Part shown: positions 17,471 to 27,142 of the stretch, piece after piece
Layout: each line of letters starts with the position of its first letter
Position numbering within the stretch: position 1 is the first letter of the stretch
Source of the DNA: DASUPK01 sp963815045
Lineage (GTDB): Bacteria > Actinomycetota > Thermoleophilia > Solirubrobacterales > 70-9
DNA length: 64,000 nt
Assembly (NCBI GenBank): GCA_963815045.1
Contig: CAWFET010000002.1
Coordinates: 62,001 to 126,000, forward strand
Reading direction: 5' to 3'
Program-made: the position numbers and the translations under genes
Notes under the pieces: model-generated
The model's input: the letters and a program-made list of their open reading frames with translations, nothing else
What the model was told of the DNA's origin: nothing
Database searches by the model: none

Positions 17471-18901
17471 GTGCCAACAACGAGTGCTGTAGGCCGCATC
17501 GCTGCCATCGCCGCTTTGGCCGGCGCGGTGCTCGTGGTCCTGCTGCTGGTCCTCGGCGGCGGCTCCTCCTACACCGTCACCGCCGAGTTCGAGAACGCCT
17601 CACAGATCGTCACGGGAAACAACGTCACCGTCGCCGGCGTCCCCGTCGGATCTGTCAAGCAGATCTCCCTCTCCGACGACGGCCAGGCCCTGGTCAAGCT
17701 CGAGATCTCCGACTCCGCCTACACCCCGCTGCCCTCAGGCACCCACGCCACGATCCGCTCCCAGTCGCTCTCGGGGATCGCCAACCGCTACGTCGACCTC
17801 GCCATGCCGACCCACCCCTCGGGCCAGACGATCTCCTCCGGCGGAGACATCACCCAGGCCGACACCACCTCCGAGGTCGACCTCGACCAGCTCTTCAACA
17901 CCCTCGACAAGCCCACCGTCTCCCACCTCCAGGAGGTGATCCGCGGCTTCGCCCGCGCCTATGACGGCGTCGGCGCCAAGGCGAACCGCGGCTTCTACTA
18001 CCTGAACCCCTTCCTCTCCACCTCGCGGCGGGTCTTCGAAGAGCTCAACTCAGACCAGGCGAACCTGCAGGGCCTGGTGGTGGATGCCGCCGGGCTCACC
18101 TCCACCCTCGATCAGAAGAGCCCCGAGATCTCCTCCCTGGTGGCGAACCTGAACGGCATGCTCGGCACGATCGGCTCCGAGCAGTCCTCGCTCGCCTCCG
18201 CGGTCGGCCAGCTGCCCGACTTCATGCGCCAGTTCAACACCACCGCGGTCAACCTCAGGGCCGCCCTCGACGACGTCCAGCCCCTGGTCAACGCCAGCCG
18301 CCCGGTGGCGCGGAAGCTCCACCCCTTCACCAAGCGCCTTCGCGGCTTCGCCCACGACGCCGTCCCCACGGTCAAGAACCTGAACGAGGTGATCAACCGC
18401 CCGGGGCAGGCAAACGACCTGATCGAGCTCACCGCCGCCCAGGACCCGCTCGCCCAGATCGGGGTCGGGCCGGTGGAGCGAAACGGAGCCTCTCGCCCCG
18501 GCGCCCTGCCGGCCTCGGCGGACTCCCTTCGCAACTCCCTCGACCAGGTCTCGACCCTCCGCGCCTACAGCCCCGAGCTCACGGGGTGGTTCGATGACTT
18601 CGGGCACTCCGGCTTCCCGGATGCCTTCGGCGGCATCGGGCGGATCTCGACCACCCTCAACACGTTCAGCGTCGGCGCTCCCTCCGCCGGCGTCCCCTGC
18701 AACAGCCTCGTCGAGATCCTGAAGATCCCCGGCGGCACCAGCCTCTGCCAGACCCTCAACCCGGCCGAGCTCACCCAGAACCTGGGGATCAAGGACCTGC
18801 GCCGCTGCCCCGGGGCCAACGAGCGCGGGTTCAGCTCCGACCAGCTCACCCAGGGCGGAACCCTCGACTGCGACCCCAACCAGACCCCCCTCGGGCCATG
18901 A
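17471..18901 (+). CDS. mceA: MCE-family protein, first of six (MceA-like position)
   Basis: Extracytoplasmic lipid-binding subunit of an Mce/Mla-type importer, 476 residues. One N-terminal transmembrane helix (residues about 9-28) is followed by the MCE domain (about 32-115: YTVTAEFENASQIVTGNNV, VAGVPVGSVKQI). A long helical region follows, as in proteins that build a tunnel through the cell envelope, and then a Cys-containing C-terminal tail. GTG 17471 is preceded by AGAGGA. It overlaps the next gene by ATGA. The tail's last 24 residues recur as a relic at 29335-29409. Substrate unknown; lipid or sterol by family. Confidence 0.9.
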   Translation: MPTTSAVGRIAAIAALAGAVLVVLLLVLGGGSSYTVTAEFENASQIVTGNNVTVAGVPVGSVKQISLSDDGQALVKLEISDSAYTPLPSGTHATIRSQSLSGIANRYVDLAMPTHPSGQTISSGGDITQADTTSEVDLDQLFNTLDKPTVSHLQEVIRGFARAYDGVGAKANRGFYYLNPFLSTSRRVFEELNSDQANLQGLVVDAAGLTSTLDQKSPEISSLVANLNGMLGTIGSEQSSLASAVGQLPDFMRQFNTTAVNLRAALDDVQPLVNASRPVARKLHPFTKRLRGFAHDAVPTVKNLNEVINRPGQANDLIELTAAQDPLAQIGVGPVERNGASRPGALPASADSLRNSLDQVSTLRAYSPELTGWFDDFGHSGFPDAFGGIGRISTTLNTFSVGAPSAGVPCNSLVEILKIPGGTSLCQTLNPAELTQNLGIKDLRRCPGANERGFSSDQLTQGGTLDCDPNQTPLGP

Positions 18902-20742
18902 AGCGCCTCCTGCTCATACTCGCGCTGCTCGCGGCGGTCCCGGCGTACCTCGTCGCCGGCGCCGGCGCGTCCGGGAGCCACACCTACCAGGCGGAGCTCT
19001 TCAACGCCTTCGGCCTCGTCAAGGGCTCGGAGCTCCGGGTCGCCGGCGCCAAGGCCGGGACCATCACCAACCTCGACATCACCCCCCAGAAGACGGCGCT
19101 GGTCACCTTCGAGGTCGACTCCGGCTTCCCGGAGTTCAAGTCGGACGCCAGCTGCTCCTCGGAGCCGCAGTCGCTGATCGCCGAGTACTTCCTCGACTGC
19201 CAGCCCGGCAGCTCCACGCAGCCCCTCACCGGGCCGATCCCGGCGGCCCGCAACAAGACCACCGTCCAGCCGGACCTGGCGCAGAACACGCTGCGCGAGC
19301 CGTTCAGGGAGCGGCTCGCACTGCTGATCAACGAGTTCGGCACCGCGCTCGACGGCAACGCACAGAACCTGAACGCCGCGATTCGCTCCGGCGCCCCGGC
19401 CCTCCAGCAGCTCAAGCAGGTCCTCAACATCCTCGGCCAGCAGAACACGACGATCGCCGAGCTCAACACCAACGCGGACGCGATCTTCCAGCAGCTCGCG
19501 AACCGCAAGGAGGACGTCGTCCACTTCGTCGACAACGCGGGCCGCACGGCCGCGATCTCGGCGGAGCGCTCCAACGATCTGGCCCAGAACTTCCATCTGC
19601 TGGACGACTTCCTGGCCCAGCTGAAGCCGACGATGTCCCAGCTCGGCAAGCTGGCCACCTACCAGACCCCACTGCTCTACGACCTGCACGCCGCGGCGCC
19701 CGGCCTCAACAAGCTCGCGACGAACCTGCCCACGTTCAACAGCGGCACCGAGCAGTCCCTCACCTCCCTGGGCGGAGCGGCCCACGTCGGCAAGACCGCC
19801 CTCGCCAACAGCAAGGACGAGATCGCGGCGCTCGACCAGGCCAGCACCAAGGCATATCCCGCCGCAGACCAGGTCGCCCAGTTCCTCGAGAGCGCCTCCG
19901 ACCCGAAGAACGCCGGCGAGGAGGACGCCTGCGCGCGCTACGACCTTCGCCAGCAGCCCGGCGAGGCCGACCGTCGCGTCCAGCTCCTTGACCAGAAGCT
20001 CAGCGGCGACCCCACCTTCACCGGTCTGCACGGCGACCAGACGGTGTCCTGCAAGTGGGCGAACGGCGCTCCGTCTGGCACCGATCCCAACGGCGGCAAC
20101 CCCGGCTACTCCGGCTTCGAGGGTCTCCTCAACTACGCCTACATCCAGACGAACTCGCTCAACCTCTTCGACCAGCTCGGCCACGCGCTCGGGATCACCC
20201 TGGTCGAGGCGCCGGGCGCGCCGACGAAGTGCGGCTATCAGACCGGGCCAGAGCTTCCCGCGATGGGCGGTGGCAGCACCACCGACCCACGCAACTTCGC
20301 GGAGTGCGCGGGCCTGCTCGGCGACCGCCAGCCGGGGATCAACTACGCGCGCCGCTCGGACGGCCTGTTCGGGAACCTGCCGCGCTACGACAACTCCGTC
20401 TGCCCGGACGGCAGTGACGTTCCCGCCATCTGCGACGAGAACATCAGCACCCACACCGCCGCGGGCCTGAAGGGAGCGACTCCGGCGCCGGGGCAGGCTC
20501 CGCAGCCCCAGCCGCAGTCGGTCACCCCCCAGCAGCAGAAGGACATCCAGAAGATCCTCAAGGGCGTCGACCCGAACAAGGTCCCGGACGACGTCAAGAA
20601 GAAGCTCCACGACCTGCTGCCCGGAGTGCCGCTCCCGCAGCTGCCCCAGCTTCCCCAGCTCCCGAGTCTCGGTGGAGCCAGCGGCAGCTCCTCCAGCGGC
20701 TCGGCGACCCAGGACCTCCTCAACTTCCTCCTCGGCCAATGA
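18898..20742 (+). CDS. mceB: MCE-family protein, second of six
   Basis: A 614-residue MCE protein. The N terminus (MKRLLLILALLAAVPAYLVAG) is a signal peptide or anchor. The MCE domain spans about residues 28-100 (YQAELFNAFGLVKGSELRVAG), followed by a long helical region (NAAIRSGAPALQQLKQVL onward). The Cys-containing domain at about 340-530 is unusually long. The C-terminal tail has Pro/Gln repeats (APGQAPQPQPQ) and a Leu-Pro-Gln repeat (PQLPQLPQLP), perhaps a flexible linker through the cell wall. It is translationally coupled to the upstream gene by ATGA. One subunit of the same hexameric or heteromeric lipid channel. Confidence 0.88.
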   Translation: MKRLLLILALLAAVPAYLVAGAGASGSHTYQAELFNAFGLVKGSELRVAGAKAGTITNLDITPQKTALVTFEVDSGFPEFKSDASCSSEPQSLIAEYFLDCQPGSSTQPLTGPIPAARNKTTVQPDLAQNTLREPFRERLALLINEFGTALDGNAQNLNAAIRSGAPALQQLKQVLNILGQQNTTIAELNTNADAIFQQLANRKEDVVHFVDNAGRTAAISAERSNDLAQNFHLLDDFLAQLKPTMSQLGKLATYQTPLLYDLHAAAPGLNKLATNLPTFNSGTEQSLTSLGGAAHVGKTALANSKDEIAALDQASTKAYPAADQVAQFLESASDPKNAGEEDACARYDLRQQPGEADRRVQLLDQKLSGDPTFTGLHGDQTVSCKWANGAPSGTDPNGGNPGYSGFEGLLNYAYIQTNSLNLFDQLGHALGITLVEAPGAPTKCGYQTGPELPAMGGGSTTDPRNFAECAGLLGDRQPGINYARRSDGLFGNLPRYDNSVCPDGSDVPAICDENISTHTAAGLKGATPAPGQAPQPQPQSVTPQQQKDIQKILKGVDPNKVPDDVKKKLHDLLPGVPLPQLPQLPQLPSLGGASGSSSSGSATQDLLNFLLGQ

Positions 20743-20776
20743 CCATGACCGCCCCTACATATAGGGAGCAACTCCG

Positions 20777-22408
20777 ATGAACGGCCGCGCACGCGTGGGC
20801 TCGCTGGCGGCTTCGCCGACCATGGTCGGCGCCATCACGACGCTGATCGTGATCGTTGCCGTCTTCCTCGCCTACAACGCGAACAACGGGCTGCCCTTCG
20901 TCCCTACGTACAGGGTCTCCGCCGAGATCTGCGACGCCGCCAGGCTGGGGCCGAACAACGAGGTCAGGATCGGCGGCAACCGGGTCGGCGTCGTCGAGTC
21001 GATCGACACGGTGCCGGCGCCGCAGAACAGCGGCTGCCAGACCGCCGATGGATCGAGCGCATCCACCGTCGCCAAGCTCAACCTGAAGCTGGACAAGAGC
21101 GCCGACCCGCTCCCGGCCGACTCCACGATTCGCGTCCGCTACCGCTCGTCCTTCGGGCTCAAGTATCTCGAGATCGATCGTGGCACCAGCGAGAGCGGCC
21201 TGCCGGCGGGCGCGTCGCTGCCGCTCGCGCAGTCGAGCCCGCAGGTCGAGTTCGACGACGTCTACAACACGTTCGACACCGCCACCCGCGCGAACAGCCA
21301 GAGGGTCCTGCAGGGCTTCGGCGACGCGTTCGCCGCTCGGGGCGCCTCGCTCAACGAGGCGATCGGCGCCCTGAATCCGCTCTTCGCCAACCTGAAGCCG
21401 GTCTCCGCCGCCCTCGCGGATCCGGCCACCCAGCTCGTCCGCTTCTTCCCGGAGCTCGCCGACGCGGCCCGCATCGTCGCTCCGGTCGCCGTCGACAACG
21501 CCGAGCAGTTCACAAACGGGGCAATCGCGTTCGGCGCCATCTCCTCCGACCCGACGGCCCTCCGCGACACGATCTCCGGAGGCCCGCCGGCCCTTGAGGC
21601 CGGGCTCCGCTCGCTGCCTGTTCAGCGCCCATTCCTGGCGGACTTCGCCGAGTTCTCCCGCCTCCTGCGGCCCGGCATCAGCGACCTCCGCGCCGCGCTG
21701 CCGGAGCTGAACCAGACGGTCCTGCTCGGATCGAAGGTCCTGCCGCGCACCGTCCCGATGAACAACGACCTGCGCGACGTGATGTCCAACCTGAACGACC
21801 TGGTCGCCGACCCGTCGACGCTGACCAGCCTGAACCGCCTCGGCGACACCTTCAACCTCGTCCAGGACGCCGGCCAGAAGATCGTCCCCGCCCAGACGGT
21901 CTGCAACTACTTCACCTACTGGACGACCTACCTGACGAGCCACTTCTCGCTGCCCACTCCGTTCGGCTACGCCGAACGGGTCATCGGCCCGGCGATCGCA
22001 GGCTCGTCGGACCCGAACCACCTGCCTCGCAACCCGATGGACAACTACTCGGGCGGCCAGGGCGACGGCCGCTACTCGAGCAGCCCGCTCGTGCCGTCGA
22101 GCAAGCAGGGCGTCTTCAGCCCGCTGAACAGCGATCCCATGGCCCACGACGGCATCCCGGTTCTGCACGGCAACCCGTACGGGCCCACGACCACGAACGG
22201 CCAGCCCAACTGCCAGTCGGGGCAGACCGGCTACCCGCTCGGCGAGTCGCTGCTCCCGGGTCAGAACCCCAACAACCCCACCTTCGGCCCCTCGAACGTG
22301 ACCCAGGCCGGCGGCGTCCCGCCCCTCGGCAAGGACGACGTCTTCCTCTCACAGGACGGCAAGCGCTACTTCTGGGATTCGGCCAACAACCCGCCTGAGA
22401 ACCCATGA
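20777..22408 (+). CDS. mceC: MCE-family protein, third of six
   Basis: A 543-residue MCE protein: N-terminal transmembrane helix (about residues 16-34), MCE domain (about 43-135, with RVSAEICDAARLGPNNEVRIGG and SFGLKYLEIDRGT), then helices. The Gly/Asn/Pro-rich C-terminal third (YSGGQGDGRYSSS, LPGQNPNNPTFGP) looks disordered or wall-spanning. It starts at ATG 20777 after a 34-nt gap with a weak GGAG. It overlaps the next gene by ATGA at 22405-22408, so the operon is continuous. Confidence 0.88.
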   Translation: MNGRARVGSLAASPTMVGAITTLIVIVAVFLAYNANNGLPFVPTYRVSAEICDAARLGPNNEVRIGGNRVGVVESIDTVPAPQNSGCQTADGSSASTVAKLNLKLDKSADPLPADSTIRVRYRSSFGLKYLEIDRGTSESGLPAGASLPLAQSSPQVEFDDVYNTFDTATRANSQRVLQGFGDAFAARGASLNEAIGALNPLFANLKPVSAALADPATQLVRFFPELADAARIVAPVAVDNAEQFTNGAIAFGAISSDPTALRDTISGGPPALEAGLRSLPVQRPFLADFAEFSRLLRPGISDLRAALPELNQTVLLGSKVLPRTVPMNNDLRDVMSNLNDLVADPSTLTSLNRLGDTFNLVQDAGQKIVPAQTVCNYFTYWTTYLTSHFSLPTPFGYAERVIGPAIAGSSDPNHLPRNPMDNYSGGQGDGRYSSSPLVPSSKQGVFSPLNSDPMAHDGIPVLHGNPYGPTTTNGQPNCQSGQTGYPLGESLLPGQNPNNPTFGPSNVTQAGGVPPLGKDDVFLSQDGKRYFWDSANNPPENP

Positions 22409-24078
22409 ACCGCCCGAACCACAACCGCCGCCTCTCCAACTTCCAGATCGGGCTGATCGCGATCGTGCTCACCTTCTTCGCCTTCTACCTGGCGTTCACC
22501 AAGACCATCCCGTTCGCCGGCCACGGCTACCAGCTCAAGGCGATCGTCGCGGACGCCCAGAACATCCGCGCCAAGAGCCCCGTGCGGATCTCCGGCGTCG
22601 ATGTCGGCGAGGTCTCCGACGTGCAGCACGTGACTGACGCGAACGGCAAGGGCGAGGACGCCGCGATCGTCACCATGGACCTGAAGGACACGGCGCTTCC
22701 CATCCGCCAGGACGCCACGCTCCAGCTGCGGCCGCGCCTCTTCCTCGAGGGGAACCTGTTCGTCGACCTGCACCCGGGCAGCCCGAGCGCTCCCGAGCTC
22801 GACAGCGGGTCCGTCGTCCCCGAGAACCAGACCTCGAGCTCCGTGCAGTTCGACCAGGTGCTCACCTCGCTGCAGGCCCCGGTGCGGCAGGACCTGCAGA
22901 TCTTCCTGAAGGAGTTCGGTGGCGCCCTCGACAAGTACGGCGGGGCCAAGGGCTTCCAGGAGTCGTTCCGGACCTCCCCCGCGGCCTTCGAATACACGTC
23001 GCAGGTGAACCAGGCGCTGCTCGGAACCCAGCCGGGCGACCTCGCCGGCTTCGTCTCCAACCTCGATGTCGTGGCGCGGGAGCTCAACGCCAACAGCAGC
23101 GACCTCCAGGGGCTGATCACCAACCTCAACACGGTCAGCGGCGACTTCGCGGCCCATCAGGCTTCGCTGCGCGACGCGATCGTCGAGCTGCCGAAGGCGC
23201 TCGCCGTGGGTCGCCCGGCGCTCTTCCATCTCAATCAGGACTTCCCGGCCCTGCGCGCCTTCGCCCGCGAGGCCCTGCCCGGCGTGAAGTCGGCCAACTC
23301 CGCGCTCGACTACGCGAACCCCTGGATCGGGCAGCTGCGCCAGCTCATCTCCGAGCGCGAGCTGCGCGGGCTCGTCGAGGACCTGCGCCCGACCGTCCCC
23401 GACCTGGCCGCTCTCAGCAGCGACTCGCTTCCGTTCCTCGAACAGGCCCGCGCCCTGTCCTCCTGCTTCAACAACGTGGTGATCCCCTGGAGCAACACCC
23501 CAATCCCGAACACCGACAGCGACCCCGCGGCGGCCAAGGTCTACCAGGAGACCGCGTACGGGTTCACGGGCGTCGCCGGCGAGAGCCGCTCGGGCGACGC
23601 CAACGGCCAGGAGTTCCGCGTGCTCGGCGGCGGCGGCTCCAACACGATCGCGCCGTTCAACAGCCCGGACGTCGCGGCGCCGCTCACCGGCGTCGTCCCC
23701 TACAGCTTCCTCGGAGCGCAGCCTGCCAAGCAGTCCTCGGCCAAGACCCCGTTCCGGCCGGACGTCCCCTGTGAGACCCAGGATCCGCCGGACCTCCACA
23801 GCGAGATCGGGCCGGCGCCCGCCTCCAAGGCCAGCGGCAAGAGCGCAACCTCCGCGAGCCCGCGCGAGAACGACCTGACCCAGCGCTACGCGGACATCCT
23901 CTCCCAGCTCACCGACGTCAAGCAGCTCAAGGCCGCCGGCAAGACCAACGCGGCACAGCAGCTCCTCGCCAACGTCATGCAGCAGTACACCGGCTGGCAG
24001 AAGGACTGGGCCGCGTTCCAGCAGGCCAACGGGATCAAGGCGCCGTCCCCGACCTCCGGGAAGGGAGCCAAGGGCTGA
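22405..24078 (+). CDS. mceD: MCE-family protein, fourth of six
   Basis: A 557-residue MCE protein: transmembrane helix at about residues 12-32, MCE domain about 39-130 (YQLKAIVADAQNIRAKSPVR, ISGVDVGEVSDVQHV, PRLFLEGNLFVDLHPG). A helical region up to about 380 follows, and the tail ends in a Lys/Ala-rich helix (LKAAGKTNAAQQLLANVMQQ). The start overlaps the preceding stop (ATGA), and its TGA overlaps the next ATG by one base. It is presumed to work with the five neighbouring MCE proteins in one envelope-spanning channel. Confidence 0.88.
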   Translation: MNRPNHNRRLSNFQIGLIAIVLTFFAFYLAFTKTIPFAGHGYQLKAIVADAQNIRAKSPVRISGVDVGEVSDVQHVTDANGKGEDAAIVTMDLKDTALPIRQDATLQLRPRLFLEGNLFVDLHPGSPSAPELDSGSVVPENQTSSSVQFDQVLTSLQAPVRQDLQIFLKEFGGALDKYGGAKGFQESFRTSPAAFEYTSQVNQALLGTQPGDLAGFVSNLDVVARELNANSSDLQGLITNLNTVSGDFAAHQASLRDAIVELPKALAVGRPALFHLNQDFPALRAFAREALPGVKSANSALDYANPWIGQLRQLISERELRGLVEDLRPTVPDLAALSSDSLPFLEQARALSSCFNNVVIPWSNTPIPNTDSDPAAAKVYQETAYGFTGVAGESRSGDANGQEFRVLGGGGSNTIAPFNSPDVAAPLTGVVPYSFLGAQPAKQSSAKTPFRPDVPCETQDPPDLHSEIGPAPASKASGKSATSASPRENDLTQRYADILSQLTDVKQLKAAGKTNAAQQLLANVMQQYTGWQKDWAAFQQANGIKAPSPTSGKGAKG

Positions 24079-25403
24079 TGCGCAAGGCGATCCGAGACCA
24101 CCTGCGCGACTTCCTGGCGATCCTCGGGTTGCTCACCGTCGGGCTGCTCGCGACCTACATCATCGTCCAGAACCAGCGTCTGCGGATCCCGCTGCTCGAG
24201 GAGAAGCCCTTCGAGCTGAAGGCGGACCTGTCGACCGCGCAGGCCGTGACGCCGGGGCAGGGCCAGACGGTCCGAGTCGCCGGCGTCCGGGTCGGCGACA
24301 TCAACGCCGTCGACTACGAGAACGGGCACGCGGTCGTGACGATGGCAATCGATCGCAAGTTCCTGCCGGTCTACAGGAACGCCACGGTCCTGCTCCGCCC
24401 GAAGACGGGCCTGAAGGACATGTTCCTCGAGCTCGATCCTGGAACCAACTACGACCCCAACTCGAACAACGACGAGTACCAGAACGGTGACGAGATCCCG
24501 GTCGCCAACACGGCTCCGGACACGAACGTCGACCAGGTCCTCTCGGCGCTCGACGGCGACACCAGGGCATACCTCAGGCTGCTCCTCACCCAGGGCGGGG
24601 AGGGGCTGAACGGACGCGGCAAGGACCTCGGCAAGCTGCTCGGCAGCCTCGGTCCGATCAACCGCGGTCTCGCTCGCCTCAACACCGAGGTCGCGAAGCG
24701 CAAGACGAACCTCGCGACGCTGATCCACAACATGAACATCCTCTGGGGTCGTGTCGGGGAGGACGGCCAGGGCATCGAGCAGCTCATCTCAGCTTCCAAC
24801 CAGGCGCTCGGCGCGATCGCGAGCCAGTCGCCCGACGTCCAGCGGAGCGTTGGCCTGCTCGGCCCGACGCTGAGGACGACCCGGGTCGCCCTGGCGAAGA
24901 CCGACCAGCTGGCCACGATCCTCGGCCCGGCGGTGAACAGCCTGCGGCCGTTCGCCCGGAAGCTGAAGCCGGTGAACGACTCGCTCGCGAGCCTCGCGAA
25001 GAACACCTACGACCCCGTCAAGCAGGAGATCCGCCCGTTCGTCGTCAACGCGCGCCAGCCGGTGCGCGACATCCGGCCCGCCGCGAAGAACCTGGTCCAA
25101 GCGACCCCCCGCCTGACCACCGTGGGCTCGAAGCTCAACGAGCTCTTCAACATGGCGGCCTACAACCCGAACGGTGCCGAGGCCCCCGGCACCCCGGGCC
25201 GCGACGAGGGGTACCTCTACTGGCTGGGCTGGCTGGCGCACGTCGGCAACAGCACGTTCAGCTCGCAGGACGCACACGGCGTCTACCGCCACGTCTATCT
25301 GGTCGCGACCTGCAACACCGCGAAGTCGATCCTCGCCTCGAGCCCGCTCGCCCCGGTCGCCACCGGGCTCGGACAACTGCTCGGGACGGTGTGCCCGCCA
25401 TGA
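24078..25403 (+). CDS. mceE: MCE-family protein, fifth of six
   Basis: A 441-residue MCE protein, the shortest of the six: transmembrane helix about residues 14-32, MCE domain about 44-130 (FELKADLSTAQAVTPGQGQT, RVAGVRVGDINAVDYENG, KTGLKDMFLELDPG). The helical region to about 360 includes repeated LKPV/VRDIRPA turns. It begins at ATG 24078, sharing one base with the preceding stop. The C terminus has two cysteines (VATCNTAK, GTVCPP). No lipobox is present, so it is not the lipoprotein subunit type seen in mycobacterial MceE. Confidence 0.88.
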   Translation: MRKAIRDHLRDFLAILGLLTVGLLATYIIVQNQRLRIPLLEEKPFELKADLSTAQAVTPGQGQTVRVAGVRVGDINAVDYENGHAVVTMAIDRKFLPVYRNATVLLRPKTGLKDMFLELDPGTNYDPNSNNDEYQNGDEIPVANTAPDTNVDQVLSALDGDTRAYLRLLLTQGGEGLNGRGKDLGKLLGSLGPINRGLARLNTEVAKRKTNLATLIHNMNILWGRVGEDGQGIEQLISASNQALGAIASQSPDVQRSVGLLGPTLRTTRVALAKTDQLATILGPAVNSLRPFARKLKPVNDSLASLAKNTYDPVKQEIRPFVVNARQPVRDIRPAAKNLVQATPRLTTVGSKLNELFNMAAYNPNGAEAPGTPGRDEGYLYWLGWLAHVGNSTFSSQDAHGVYRHVYLVATCNTAKSILASSPLAPVATGLGQLLGTVCPP

Positions 25404-25429
25404 CCCGGCCCGACGGAGAGGTGATCTAG

Positions 25430-27142
25430 GTGCAGAAGCAGGCTCCCTCCGCAGGGCGGATCCTGGTCGCGGTCGGCTTCACGCTGTCCTGTTTCGGCCT
25501 GCTGCTCTTCCTCTGGGTGACCTTCGGCGGCCCAGTGCCCTTCAAGCCCGAGAGCTACCGGTTCACCGCCGACTTCCCCGAAGCGATCACCCTGCAGAAG
25601 GAGGCCGACGTCCGGATCGGCGGCGTCTCGGTCGGCAAGGTCAAGGACATCGGCCTGGCGCCGGAGAGCGAGTGCCACTCCGACCCGACGGTCTGCAACA
25701 CGACCCAGGCGACGATCGAGATCGATCCGCAGTACGCCCCGATCTCCTCGGACGCGAAGGCGATCCTCCGCCAGAAGACGCTGCTCGGCGAGACCTACAT
25801 CGAGATCACCAGTGGCAGCCAGGTGCAGCCCGGCCAGACGAGCGGCGACGTTCGTGATGCGAGGGCGCGCGGCAGCGCGACCCGTTATGTGCAGAGCTCG
25901 ATCGACATCGGACAGGTGTCGGGCGGCGACGCCCCGCAGCCGATCCCGGAGGGCGGACACCTTGCGCAGACTCAGGTTCAGGACGAGACCCAGATCGACG
26001 AGATCTTCCAGGGCTTCGACAAGCCCACCCGTGACGCGTTCCAGTCCTGGATGCAGAACGCCGGCCTGGCGATCAACGGGCGCGGGCTGGACCTGAACGA
26101 CGCGTTCGGGAACCTCGGCCCGTTCGCCTCGGACTCGAGCGACGTCCTCGGCACCCTGCGCCGGCAGGAGCAGTCGCTCCGCACGCTCGTCCACGACACC
26201 GGAGATGTCTTCGGCGCCCTCACCGCCCACGACCAGGCCCTTGCAGGAGCGATCGTCGGCGCGAACAGGACCTTCGGCGCGCTGGCCTCGCAGAGCCAGG
26301 CGCTCTCCGACACCTTCAAGATCTTCCCGACGTTCGAGAACGAGGGCCGTCTGACCCTCGATCGCCTCAAGACCTTCGCCGTCGACGCGAGACCCGTGTT
26401 CCACGACCTGAGGCCGGTCGCTCGCGATCTGAGCCCGACGCTGCGCGACGTGCGCCACCTCACTCCGAAGGCCCACAAGCTCTTCCAGAACCTCGATCCG
26501 CTGATCAAGGTTTCGGCGACCGGACTGCCCTCGCTGAGCAGCTTCGTGCACGAGGTGCGCCCGGTGATGGACGGCCTCGATCCGTTCCTCGCGAACCTCA
26601 ACCCACTGGTCCGCTGGCTCGACTACCAGGCGCCCGTCGTCACCGACTTCCTCGGGAACATCCCGAGCGCGACGGAGGGCTACCTCCCGACCCAGGCGGG
26701 CCAGAGCGCGCCGCTCCACATCTCGCGCCAGATGCTGATGCTCACCGCCGAGTCGCTCTCGATCTATCCGAAGCGCCTTGCCAGTAATCGCGGCAACGGC
26801 TACCTGCAGCCCTTCGCGATCGGCAACCCGTACTCGAGCAGCCAGTCCGAGATCTTCCCGAACCACGACTGCAACAACACCTTCGGGGGCCAGCAGGTCC
26901 TGCACGTCCCGCAGGGGCAGACGCCTCCGCCCGGCGGCGCTCCGCAGTCCGAGAGCGGCCAGTTCCCGCTCTCCTCGGTGGTCAATCCGGTCTCGCCCAA
27001 TTTCGTGGCCCCGAACTCCGACGTGAACGCGAACCCGCTGCCCCCGGGCGGCCCGTCCGCGTACGCGGCCTGCACCGTCGCGCCGGACTTCCCGTCCCTC
27101 TTCGGCGGCGGGAAGATCCCCGAGGTCCTGCCGGACAACTAG
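25430..27142 (+). CDS. mceF: MCE-family protein, sixth of six
   Basis: A 570-residue MCE protein: transmembrane helix about residues 10-32, MCE domain about 41-135 (YRFTADFPEAITLQKEADVR, IGGVSVGKVKDIGLAPESEC, KTLLGETYIEITSG), helical region to about 430, and a Pro/Gly-rich tail. GTG 25430 follows GGAGAGGTGAT with good spacing after a 26-nt gap. Its TAG stop (27140-27142) is supplied by the edge of a dispersed intergenic repeat. It is the last gene of the operon; no permease or ATPase gene follows. Confidence 0.88.
   Translation: MQKQAPSAGRILVAVGFTLSCFGLLLFLWVTFGGPVPFKPESYRFTADFPEAITLQKEADVRIGGVSVGKVKDIGLAPESECHSDPTVCNTTQATIEIDPQYAPISSDAKAILRQKTLLGETYIEITSGSQVQPGQTSGDVRDARARGSATRYVQSSIDIGQVSGGDAPQPIPEGGHLAQTQVQDETQIDEIFQGFDKPTRDAFQSWMQNAGLAINGRGLDLNDAFGNLGPFASDSSDVLGTLRRQEQSLRTLVHDTGDVFGALTAHDQALAGAIVGANRTFGALASQSQALSDTFKIFPTFENEGRLTLDRLKTFAVDARPVFHDLRPVARDLSPTLRDVRHLTPKAHKLFQNLDPLIKVSATGLPSLSSFVHEVRPVMDGLDPFLANLNPLVRWLDYQAPVVTDFLGNIPSATEGYLPTQAGQSAPLHISRQMLMLTAESLSIYPKRLASNRGNGYLQPFAIGNPYSSSQSEIFPNHDCNNTFGGQQVLHVPQGQTPPPGGAPQSESGQFPLSSVVNPVSPNFVAPNSDVNANPLPPGGPSAYAACTVAPDFPSLFGGGKIPEVLPDN

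Noticed and set aside
18565..20739. Very long minus-strand open frame (about 724 codons) opposite the first two mce genes
   Set aside because: It is composed of Arg/Ala/Gly-rich low-complexity sequence typical of antisense frames in GC-rich genes, has no family motif, and lies fully opposite two clear MCE proteins. Similar shadows elsewhere (for example 592-1968, 20720-22168, 25295-27262) were rejected for the same reason.
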